In this document: one piece after another, positions 1 through 6,556 of the stretch
How positions within the stretch are numbered: position 1 is the stretch's first letter
Layout of the letters: each line of letters begins with the position of its first letter
Source of the DNA: Flavobacteriales bacterium
GTDB lineage: Bacteria > Bacteroidota > Bacteroidia > Flavobacteriales > BACL11
Length of the DNA: 6,610 nt
Assembly (NCBI GenBank): GCA_018675825.1
Contig: JABGXK010000304.1
Coordinates: 1 to 6,610 of the forward strand
Direction of reading: 5' to 3'
Translations under genes and position numbers: made by a program
Notes under the pieces: model-generated
The model's input: only the letters and a program-made list of their open reading frames with translations
Told to the model about the DNA's origin: nothing
Database searches by the model: none

Positions 1-371
1 CTACGCATACACTCTCAAAAATAAAATCTGATAACGAAGATGAAAAAACTGGAATTAATATTATTATGAGAGCAGTTGAAGAACCCTTAAGACAGATAGT
101 TGAAAATGCTGGATTAGAAGGCTCAGTTATTGTTGCTAAAGTTAAAGATGGGAAAGATGACTTTGGATTTAATGCAAAAACTGAAACATATGAAAGCTTA
201 TATCAAGCTGGGGTAATTGATCCTGCTAAGGTAGTTAGAGTTGCCTTAGAAAATGCTGCTTCGGTGGCAGGAATGCTTTTAACAACAGAATGTGTTATTT
301 CCAATATTAAAGAAGATAATCCTCCTGCAATGCCACCTATGGGAGGTGGTGGTATGCCAGGAATGATGTAA
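1..371 (+). CDS. groEL: GroEL (60 kDa chaperonin), C-terminal part, 5' end outside window
   Basis: GroEL is the cytoplasmic ATP-driven chaperonin that forms a double heptameric ring and folds client proteins with GroES. The reading frame is open from position 3 to the TAA at 369-371 and continues beyond the left edge, so the 66-68 ATG is an internal Met and not the start. The fragment of about 122 residues covers the C-terminal half of the equatorial domain. Recognisable blocks are NEDEKTGI, EEPLRQIV, DDFGFNA, DPAKVVRVALENAASVAGM and LTTECVI. The Asp of the DPAKV block (codon 219-221) matches the ATP-pocket Asp495 of E. coli GroEL. The tail PPMGGGGMPGMM is the flexible Gly/Met-rich end that hangs into the ring cavity. 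Wording is closest to Bacteroidota GroEL. It runs convergently toward ftsZ with 52 bases between the two stop codons. No damage is visible, and the identification is secure. Confidence 0.97.
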   Translation, partial: THTLSKIKSDNEDEKTGINIIMRAVEEPLRQIVENAGLEGSVIVAKVKDGKDDFGFNAKTETYESLYQAGVIDPAKVVRVALENAASVAGMLLTTECVISNIKEDNPPAMPPMGGGGMPGMM

Positions 372-376
372 AATCT

Positions 377-405
377 AAAAAACCCGTTTTTAAAACGGGT
401 TTTTT
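377..405. terminator. Bidirectional intrinsic terminator between groEL and ftsZ
   Basis: A perfect inverted repeat has arms at 377-390 and 392-405 around a single base at 391. The GC core is CCCG (383-386) and CGGG (396-399). The outer arms are an A run on the left and a T run on the right, so on either strand the hairpin is followed by a U tract. Physically the loop would open to about 5 nt within the central T/A bases. It lies 5 bases after the groEL stop and 18 bases beyond the ftsZ stop, in the only intergenic space between two convergent genes. This is the expected place for a rho-independent terminator serving both. Confidence 0.9.
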
Positions 406-423
406 TATATCTAAAGATTAAAA

Positions 424-2037
424 TTAATCTACATTATCATGAAGGTATGGATTATTATCTTTTAAGATAAGTTTTTCATCATCAGACTCGGTTAGAGTAT
501 AATGAGAAATATCATCTTCTGAAGAATGCGAAGTATCTTCTAAATCAATATTATTTCTTTTAAAAGCAGGCTCATTTTCGAGCTTAGATAATCCTGAAGG
601 AGTTCTAAGCTTAAGAGAGATCTCTCTTAACCTATTCTCTCTCTCTCTTGCCTCAATGCGCATGGATTGATTATCATTTAATAACTCTTTTTCAGTATTT
701 ATTTTTTCATCATTCTCTGAATCTAGTTTTTCTTCTTTAATCTCTTCTATAATATCCGTTATAAAATTAACAGGGTCATTAATATCATTGCAAACTTCAT
801 TTAATTCATTTATAGTATCCTCACCTAAATCTATAACAGTCTTTACAGATTCTTCTTCTTCTTCTTCTTCTTCTTCTGATAAATTAATAATTTTAGATTC
901 TATATTTACAAACTCAAATGCATCATCTTCTAAAGATAGAGTTTGTTGATTACTTGACGTTTCATCATTTTTTTGATTAGTGACATTTAATCTAATATTT
1001 TCATCTAATAATTCATTTTCTTCTAATTTAATAGTTACTGGTTCATTAACCTTCTTAGTTTCAAAACCAGTTGCTATTACTGTTACACTAACAGCACTTC
1101 CAAGATCAGCATCAAAACCAATACCTTCAATAATATTTACATCTCTACCTGCAGCTTGTTGAATCTGATTTTTTATCTTACTTAGTTCAGACATTTTAAT
1201 TTCATCATCACCAACACCAGAAACAATCTTCAATAAAACCTGTTCAGCACCAGTGATATCATTGTCATTTAATAATGGAGAATCTAATGCTTCATTTACT
1301 GCTTCTATGGCTCTGTTTTCGCCAGTAGCTTCAGCCTGACCCATAACAGCAGTACCACTATTTTCTAATACTTTTCTAGCATCATTTAAATCTATATTTA
1401 CCTTTAAATGTTGTGATATTACTTCAGCAATTCCTTTAGTTGCAGTATTAAGAACTTCATTAGCTTTACCAAAAGCTTGAGTTAATGTTAGATCCCCATA
1501 GATTTCAATTAATTTATCATTATTAATAATTAATAAAGTGTCAACATGTTTTTTAAGTTCTGCCAAACCTTCCTTAGCATATCTTTTTCTATAGCCACCT
1601 TCATTTGTAAAAGGATGAGTTACAACAGCAATTGTTAAAATACCTTTTTCTCGTGCTATTTCTGCTATCACAGGCGCTGCACCAGTTCCAGTACCACCAC
1701 CCATTCCTGCAGTAATAAATAACATTTTAGTATTTGCATCTAACAATTCACTAATCCTATCGGAACTTTCCTGAGCAGCTTTCATACCAACATCGGGATT
1801 TGATCCTGCTCCTAATCCTTCAGTTAAATTTTCTCCTAATTGTATTTTTATAGGTATAGGACTAGCCTCTAGTGACTGTAAATCTGTATTACATATTACA
1901 AAATCTACTCCCTTAATACCATGTTCAAACATATAATTTACAGCATTACTACCACCACCACCTACGCCCATAACCTTAATCTGAGAAGATTGATTTTTAG
2001 GCAACTGAAATTCGAAATCCGTATCTATTAAACTCAT
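424..2037 (-). CDS. ftsZ: Cell division protein FtsZ (tubulin-like GTPase)
   Basis: FtsZ polymerises with GTP into the cytoplasmic Z ring that recruits the divisome. The 537-residue product starts with a short tail, then the GTPase domain: GVGGGGSNAV at about 24-33, tubulin signature GGGTGTG at 113-119, and nucleotide contacts E146 and R150. The synergy (T7) loop NxDxxD is N214, D216, D219, with the second domain ending near IATGF (321-325). All catalytic residues are present. Residues 331-460 form a strongly acidic linker (41 Asp/Glu against 10 Lys/Arg) with nine consecutive Glu at 388-396. A charged helix follows (about 459-479), then the EPAFKRNNIDL block and the terminal LHDNVD peptide that probably binds FtsA. 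The long C-terminal region is normal for Bacteroidota, and the protein is longer than E. coli FtsZ (383 aa). The ATG at 2037 is followed directly by conserved sequence and preceded by an A8 stretch, with no Shine-Dalgarno. It is last in the operon, 27 bases after ftsA. Confidence 0.98.
   Translation of the reverse strand: MSLIDTDFEFQLPKNQSSQIKVMGVGGGGSNAVNYMFEHGIKGVDFVICNTDLQSLEASPIPIKIQLGENLTEGLGAGSNPDVGMKAAQESSDRISELLDANTKMLFITAGMGGGTGTGAAPVIAEIAREKGILTIAVVTHPFTNEGGYRKRYAKEGLAELKKHVDTLLIINNDKLIEIYGDLTLTQAFGKANEVLNTATKGIAEVISQHLKVNIDLNDARKVLENSGTAVMGQAEATGENRAIEAVNEALDSPLLNDNDITGAEQVLLKIVSGVGDDEIKMSELSKIKNQIQQAAGRDVNIIEGIGFDADLGSAVSVTVIATGFETKKVNEPVTIKLEENELLDENIRLNVTNQKNDETSSNQQTLSLEDDAFEFVNIESKIINLSEEEEEEEEESVKTVIDLGEDTINELNEVCNDINDPVNFITDIIEEIKEEKLDSENDEKINTEKELLNDNQSMRIEARERENRLREISLKLRTPSGLSKLENEPAFKRNNIDLEDTSHSSEDDISHYTLTESDDEKLILKDNNPYLHDNVD
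611..630. repeat. Perfect 20-bp palindrome inside ftsZ
   Basis: The left arm TTAAGAGAGA (611-620) is followed without a spacer by its exact reverse complement TCTCTCTTAA (621-630). It lies in the ftsZ codons for L470 to K476, part of the charged helix near the C terminus. A (TC)6 dinucleotide run at 636-647 lies just beyond it and could pair alternatively with the GAGAGA arm. It may be a coincidence of Arg/Glu codons opposite Ser/Leu codons, and no function is assigned. Confidence 0.75.
850..876. repeat. (TTC)9 trinucleotide tract, (GAA)9 in the ftsZ sense
   Basis: Nine uninterrupted TTC units on the + strand read as nine GAA codons of ftsZ, giving Glu388 to Glu396 in the disordered linker. 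The units are in frame, so gain or loss of a unit would change only the length of the Glu tract. Elsewhere in the same gene GAG is also used for Glu (for example at residues 462, 465, 467 and 472), so codon purity here hints at replication slippage. An AT-rich genome prefers GAA anyway, which weakens that argument. Confidence 0.9.
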
Positions 2038-2064
2038 AATGTATTTTTTTTATTAAACTATTAA
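2038..2064 (-). promoter_or_regulatory. A-rich translation leader of ftsZ, no Shine-Dalgarno
   Basis: This is the 27-base gap between the ftsA stop and the ftsZ ATG, and the longest gap between genes of the cluster in this window. In the ftsZ sense it is all A/T except two bases and has eight consecutive A (2051-2044) ending 6 bases before the ATG. No AGGAGG-like motif is present. A/T-rich leaders of this kind are common in Bacteroidota, where translation often does not depend on Shine-Dalgarno pairing. A role as the ribosome-recruiting region is inferred from position. Confidence 0.4.
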
Positions 2065-3348
2065 TTAATCAATATCGTCTTCAAAGAAACTTGTAAACTT
2101 TGCAATAAGACTACTTGATTTTTTTTTCTTTGATGATTCCTCAAAACTATCTTTTGTATTATTTTTAGAAATATTTTTTATTTTTTTCTCAAAACCTTTT
2201 AAAACTAGTCCAACTCCAGTAGAAAACATTGGACTTGTAACTAAATCTTTAGATTCATTTGCTATATGTTCATTGGGATATCCAATTCTAGTTTCTTTTG
2301 CAGTAATAAAAGAAACTAATTGCTGTAAGTTTTTCACTTGAGAACCCCCTCCTGTTAATACAATACCAGTCATTAATTTACTCTCATATCCAGATACTTT
2401 TATCTCATGATAGACTAGATCAATGATTTCTTTCATTCTTGCGCCAATAATTTCAGAAAGATTTTTAACTGCTATTTCTTTTGGCTCTCGACCTCTTAAT
2501 CCAGGTATTGATACCATAACATTATCCTGTTCTTCAGTATACATAGCTGATCCAAACTTAATTTTCAATAATTCAGCTTGTTTTTCTAAAATTGACAGAC
2601 CTGTTTTAATATCTTTTGTAACAATATTACCTCCAAATGGAATTACTGCAGTATGTCTAATAATTTTATCTAAAAAGATAGCAACATCTGTTGTTCCTCC
2701 ACCAATATCTACTAAAGCTACTCCTTCGCGCAACTCATCATCATCTAATGTAGCAACAGCAGACGCAAATGGCTCTAATATTAATTCTTTAGGAACTAAG
2801 CCTGCTTTCTCAACACATCTCATTATATTTTTAACCGCACCAACTTGTGCTGTTATAACATGGAAATTTGCCTCAAGCTTTACTCCAGCCATACCTTTGG
2901 GGTCTTGAATACCATCCTCACCATCAACCGTATACTCTTGTGGTATAACATGAATTACCTCTTCTCCAGGAATTGTAATTAACTTGAACATATTATCTTT
3001 TAGCTTATCTATATCAACCTGACCTATTTCTATTTCAACATTATCACGTACAATCTCTCCTCTATGCTGTAGACTTTTAATATGCTGACCTGCAATTCCA
3101 ACAAAGACCTCATTAATTTTAATGTCATTTTTTTTCTCAACCTCTTCTATAGCTAATTTGATTGACGCAACTGTTTTATCAATATTTGAAACTATTCCTC
3201 TAGAAACACCGCTAGAAAGAGCTTTGCCATTACCTAAAATTTCTATTTTATCATACTGATTCTTTCTCCCAATTATAATTGAAACTTTAGTAGTTCCAAT
3301 GTCTAAACCAACAATTATATCAGAATTATTAATATTTGTTTTTTCCAT
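2065..3348 (-). CDS. ftsA: Cell division protein FtsA (actin-like FtsZ membrane tether)
   Basis: FtsA is an ATP-binding actin-family protein that anchors FtsZ to the inner face of the membrane and relays signals to septal wall synthesis. In 427 residues the actin-fold elements appear in order. They are phosphate-1 loop GLDIGTTKVS (14-23), the FtsA-specific 1C domain (about 90-170, including PQEYTVDG at 136-143), phosphate-2 loop DIGGGTTD (214-221) and adenosine loop GIVLTGGGSQ (328-337). A Lys/Ser-rich linker (about 388-412) follows, then a short amphipathic segment LIAKFTSFF (414-422), the expected membrane-targeting sequence. An acidic EDDID end closes the protein. The A9 run coding for Lys408-410 sits immediately before this helix. 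The ATG at 3348 begins 3 bases after the ftsQ stop, so translation is probably coupled. Length and motifs are complete, and the paired ftsA-ftsZ order supports the assignment. Confidence 0.97.
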   Translation of the reverse strand: MEKTNINNSDIIVGLDIGTTKVSIIIGRKNQYDKIEILGNGKALSSGVSRGIVSNIDKTVASIKLAIEEVEKKNDIKINEVFVGIAGQHIKSLQHRGEIVRDNVEIEIGQVDIDKLKDNMFKLITIPGEEVIHVIPQEYTVDGEDGIQDPKGMAGVKLEANFHVITAQVGAVKNIMRCVEKAGLVPKELILEPFASAVATLDDDELREGVALVDIGGGTTDVAIFLDKIIRHTAVIPFGGNIVTKDIKTGLSILEKQAELLKIKFGSAMYTEEQDNVMVSIPGLRGREPKEIAVKNLSEIIGARMKEIIDLVYHEIKVSGYESKLMTGIVLTGGGSQVKNLQQLVSFITAKETRIGYPNEHIANESKDLVTSPMFSTGVGLVLKGFEKKIKNISKNNTKDSFEESSKKKKSSSLIAKFTSFFEDDID

Positions 3349-3351
3349 AAT

Positions 3352-4065
3352 TTAATTTTTTGAACAAATTATTTGATCAGTATATTTTAAGCTAATTGAA
3401 CTATAATAAGTCCATCCTTTATATTTAATAATATTATTATAAAACAACATTAAATTATTAAACTTCAGCTCTATCGAATCAAGATCTCCAATATTAATGT
3501 GCTGATTTTTAATGCGCGTAACTAATATAGTATTATCCTTTTTAAAATGAATTTGTGTAATTAATGATTTTAAAAATTCATTTGATTTGATGAATTTGGC
3601 CAGACTACAAATATCTTCTGTTTTAAAATAATTAATATCACCACTGGCTATTAGATTTCTTGAAGTATATGAATTCGAAAGTGGAATTAAATAACAATCC
3701 TCATCTAAATAATAACTACTATCAGATTCAAATACTCTAAGTGTGGGGCTACGCTCTATTATACTTATATCTACTGATCCATTATGATTCAAAGAAACTT
3801 GAGAATCTTTTATTTGTGGTTGATTATTTATAACTAATTCAATAGAATAAATATCAAATATTTCCTGTTTATCATAAAGCAAACCATGATATTTTAAAAG
3901 TTCTAAAACTTGATCTTCATTTATAAAACCATCATCTCCATTTTTAATATCAATCGATTCTATCCATTGAGCTTCTAAACTTTTACTTGTTAGACTAAAA
4001 GATACTAATATAGTAAACAAAGCACAAACAAAAACTGACTGAAAAATTACAATAAGCTTCTTCAT
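3352..4065 (-). CDS. ftsQ: Cell division protein FtsQ (bitopic divisome protein, DivIB family)
   Basis: FtsQ links cytoplasmic ring proteins to the periplasmic septal synthesis machinery by scaffolding FtsL/FtsB-type partners. The 237-residue protein has Lys2-Lys3 followed by one hydrophobic segment (about 4-26), so it is predicted to sit with a tiny cytoplasmic N terminus and a large periplasmic domain. Residues from about 35 to 107 (WIESIDIKN, then INEDQVLELL, ending in VDISIIERSPTLRVF) have the look of the POTRA and beta-domain junction of this family. YYLDEDCYLIPLS (118-130) matches the usual 'D..G.viP' type segment. Sequence conservation in FtsQ is low, so the call rests on this pattern, the topology and its place between murC and ftsA. 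The ATG at 4065 shares one base with the murC stop (TAATG arrangement), which points to translational coupling. Confidence 0.9.
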   Translation of the reverse strand: MKKLIVIFQSVFVCALFTILVSFSLTSKSLEAQWIESIDIKNGDDGFINEDQVLELLKYHGLLYDKQEIFDIYSIELVINNQPQIKDSQVSLNHNGSVDISIIERSPTLRVFESDSSYYLDEDCYLIPLSNSYTSRNLIASGDINYFKTEDICSLAKFIKSNEFLKSLITQIHFKKDNTILVTRIKNQHINIGDLDSIELKFNNLMLFYNNIIKYKGWTYYSSISLKYTDQIICSKN

Positions 4066-5456
4066 TATTTCATCATTTCTTTTATTGGTCTAACCAAACT
4101 ACTTATATCTCCAGCTCCTAAAGTTAATAGAACATCTAAATCTTTTTCTTCTAGAAGAGATATTATACTAGATTTAGTAGATGTTATCTTAGATTTATTT
4201 GAACATAAATCTAATAACATATCTGAATTTACTCCTTTTATAGGCTGTTCTCTAGCAGCGTAGATATCCATTATAATTAAATGATCTGCTAATGATAGAG
4301 AGTTTGCAAAATCTATAGCAAAATCATTAGTCCTAGAATATAAATGTGGTTGAAAAACAACTGTTACTATTCTACTAGGAAATAATTTTTTTACAGTTTC
4401 GATTGTAACAGAAATTTCATTTGGATGATGAGCATAATCATCAATATATACATGCTTATCTGAAATAATATGGGTATCAAATCTTCTTTTTATACCATAA
4501 AAAGATTTAAATGAATTCGTTATACTATTATTATCAATATTTAAATATGAACTAGCTGTTATTGCAGCTAAAGCATTACTAATATTATGTAATCCAGGCA
4601 TTGATAATAAAATACTAGCTTTAGAAGAGCACTCTTCTGAAGTATTAAAGTTACTATTAAAATTAAAATTAGTTATATTAATTTTTTGTTTTATACAATC
4701 AGCATAATAATCAGATTTATCTGAATGTGAATATGTAAATAGCTTTCCATTTTTGGGTGAAGTAAAATATTCTGCAATACTTTCTTCTATAATTAGACAA
4801 CCATCATCTTTTACTTGTGAGGCAAATTGTTTAAATGAAGAGATTAGATCATCATGATCTTCATAAATATCTAAATGATCTAAATCTAATGAAGTAATAA
4901 TAGCAATATTTGGATTTAAATTAAGAAAAGAATAATCATATTCATCAGCTTCTACAACTAGATAATTACTATCATTAGATAATAAAAAATTAGTGTCATA
5001 ATTTTTACTAATACCACCAAAGAAAGCTGTACAGTCTACATTTGTATTTTTTAAAATATGTGCTAGCATAATTGAAGTTGTTGTTTTTCCATGAGTTCCA
5101 GCAACTGCAATAGTATAATAATGCTCACTTATTAATCCTAGTGCTTCTGCTCTTTTACACATATTAAAACTATTATCACTAAAATATGAATAGATACTAT
5201 TATTACTTATAGCTGAACTATATATAACAAGCTGATTACTACTTTCATTAATATTAAAAGCATTTGGTATAGCATTAATGTTATCTGCATAAGTTATTTC
5301 AATACCTTCATCTTCTAAATCAACTGTTAGATCAGATTTCACTCTATCATATCCATACACAATTTTATCTTGAGAATAAAAATATCTAGCTAAAGCACTC
5401 ATACCAATACCTCCAATTCCTATCAAATAAATATACTTGAAAGATTTTATATTCAT
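4065..5456 (-). CDS. murC: UDP-N-acetylmuramate--L-alanine ligase (MurC)
   Basis: MurC is the cytoplasmic ATP-dependent ligase that adds L-alanine to UDP-MurNAc, the first step of the peptidoglycan stem peptide (EC 6.3.2.8). The 463 residues show all three Mur-ligase domains. The UDP-binding Rossmann fold opens with LIGIGGIGMSALA (11-23). The central ATPase domain has P-loop GTHGKTTT (120-127), VVEADEYDYSF (167-177) and LDLDHLDIYED (190-200). The C-terminal domain is entered through GIKRRFD (321-327) with DDYAHHPNEI (339-348), FQPHLYSRT (368-376) and LTLGAGDI (444-451). An Asn/Phe low-complexity patch (260-271) lies in a variable part of the middle domain, before PGLHNISNALAA. The ATG at 5456 overlaps the murG stop by 4 bases (ATGA). 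No active-site change is visible, and length is normal for the family. Confidence 0.97.
   Translation of the reverse strand: MNIKSFKYIYLIGIGGIGMSALARYFYSQDKIVYGYDRVKSDLTVDLEDEGIEITYADNINAIPNAFNINESSNQLVIYSSAISNNSIYSYFSDNSFNMCKRAEALGLISEHYYTIAVAGTHGKTTTSIMLAHILKNTNVDCTAFFGGISKNYDTNFLLSNDSNYLVVEADEYDYSFLNLNPNIAIITSLDLDHLDIYEDHDDLISSFKQFASQVKDDGCLIIEESIAEYFTSPKNGKLFTYSHSDKSDYYADCIKQKINITNFNFNSNFNTSEECSSKASILLSMPGLHNISNALAAITASSYLNIDNNSITNSFKSFYGIKRRFDTHIISDKHVYIDDYAHHPNEISVTIETVKKLFPSRIVTVVFQPHLYSRTNDFAIDFANSLSLADHLIIMDIYAAREQPIKGVNSDMLLDLCSNKSKITSTKSSIISLLEEKDLDVLLTLGAGDISSLVRPIKEMMK
4656..4671. repeat. Short ATTAAA hexamer repeat in murC
   Basis: ATTAAA occurs at 4656-4661 and 4662-4667 and continues as ATTA to 4671. 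In the murC sense it encodes alternating Phe and Asn within the low-complexity patch at residues 260-271, where six of twelve residues are Asn. It probably arose by local slippage in a non-critical loop of the central domain and has no evident function. Confidence 0.5.
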
Positions 5457-6556
5457 TTTTTTAATAAATCAAGTGCATGATTAGCAATTACTAATGATGA
5501 TTCTTTAACTTCCATTTTTTTAATATTTCTACTTAACAACTCTTTAAGTTGAACGTCATTATATAAATTAATAATAGTACTTACAAGTTTATCATTTGCA
5601 TCCACATCATTTACCAGCAATGCTGCATTTTTATTAACTAGTGATTGTGCATTTTTAAACTGATGATTTTCAGCAACATTAGGTGAAGGGACTAAAATAA
5701 CCGGCTTACCAATACAACATAGTTCAGAAATTGCAATAGCACCAGCTCTAGAAATAATTATATCAGCAGCTTGATAAGCCAAATCAATATCCTTAATAAA
5801 AGAATATGTGTTAATTCCATGTGTATTTATTTCTTGAATTGCATTATTAGCTTTACTAGAAAAAGCTTTTCCTGTCTGCCAAATAAGATTAATCTGATTC
5901 TCTTTAAAAATATTTAAACCATTAAGGATTGAAGTATTTATTGTTTTTGCACCTAAACTTCCTCCAACAACTAAAATTGTAGATTTTTCAATATCTACAT
6001 TAAAAAATTTAGCAGCATCATTAGTTTTAGAATTATGATTGAGAATATTTTTTCTAATTGGATTTCCGGTTAAAAGAATCTTATCTTCAGGAAAGAATCG
6101 ATGCATATTTTCATACGCTACACATATTAAATCAACATGTACTGATAATATTTTATTTGTAATTCCTGCATATGAGTTTTGTTCTTGAATTAATGTAGGG
6201 ATATTTTTTTTTGAAGCTACATACAAAATTGGCCCACTTGCAAATCCTCCTGTTCCTATAACCAAATCAGGTTTAAATCTATTAATAATAATAAATGAAA
6301 ATAAAATACTATGAACTAATTTTAAGGGAAATAATATATTTTTTAATGTCAATCTTCTTTGAAAACCACTAATCCATAACCCTTTAATTTTAAAACCAGC
6401 ATTTGGCACTTTTTCCATCTCCATTTTATTTTTAGCACCAACAAATAAAAATTCTATATTATTATTTATCTCTTTTAATGATCGTGCAATAGCAAGTGCA
6501 GGAAAAATATGTCCTCCAGAACCACCACCGCTAATAATAATTTTAAGCTGTTTCAT
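5453..6556 (-). CDS. murG: UDP-GlcNAc--lipid I GlcNAc transferase (MurG)
   Basis: MurG is the membrane-associated GT28-type glycosyltransferase that moves GlcNAc from UDP-GlcNAc to lipid I to make lipid II on the cytoplasmic face (EC 2.4.1.227). With the ATG at 6556 the product has 367 residues. The N-terminal acceptor domain has the glycine loop GGGSGGH (10-16), GTGGFASGP (101-109) and QEQNSYAG (124-131). The C-terminal donor domain has VVGGSLGAK (196-204), SRAGAIAISEL (269-279) and PNVAENHQFKNA (292-303), which carry the UDP-GlcNAc contacts. I chose 6556 because MurG proteins normally start only a few residues before the glycine loop. The longer frame to a GTG at 6586 adds ten unconserved residues and runs deeper into the ftsW coding sequence. 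From 6556 the overlap with the ftsW stop is 14 bases; at the other end it overlaps murC by 4 bases. All family motifs are intact. Confidence 0.96.
   Translation of the reverse strand: MKQLKIIISGGGSGGHIFPALAIARSLKEINNNIEFLFVGAKNKMEMEKVPNAGFKIKGLWISGFQRRLTLKNILFPLKLVHSILFSFIIINRFKPDLVIGTGGFASGPILYVASKKNIPTLIQEQNSYAGITNKILSVHVDLICVAYENMHRFFPEDKILLTGNPIRKNILNHNSKTNDAAKFFNVDIEKSTILVVGGSLGAKTINTSILNGLNIFKENQINLIWQTGKAFSSKANNAIQEINTHGINTYSFIKDIDLAYQAADIIISRAGAIAISELCCIGKPVILVPSPNVAENHQFKNAQSLVNKNAALLVNDVDANDKLVSTIINLYNDVQLKELLSRNIKKMEVKESSLVIANHALDLLKK

Noticed and set aside
66..371. A 101-codon gene starting at the ATG at 66
   Set aside because: The same frame is open to the window edge and encodes GroEL sequence upstream of this Met, so it is an internal residue of a partial groEL.
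980..1162. Open frame of 60 codons on the + strand
   Set aside because: It is antisense to ftsZ, low in complexity and has no support as a gene.
2142..2149. TAGTTTTG on the - strand, matching the Bacteroidota -7 promoter consensus TAnnTTTG, about 105 bases upstream of ftsZ
   Set aside because: No TTTG or TTG element is found at the proper spacing upstream, and such matches arise often in AT-rich DNA. An ftsZ-specific promoter cannot be claimed.
2423..2908. Open frame of 161 codons on the + strand
   Set aside because: It lies wholly antisense to the conserved ATPase part of ftsA. Its sequence resembles no family, and it is explained by codon bias of the true gene.
6204..6212. A9 run in murG as a frameshift or pseudogene signal
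   Set aside because: The frame stays open and the family motifs continue intact on both sides, so the gene is whole.
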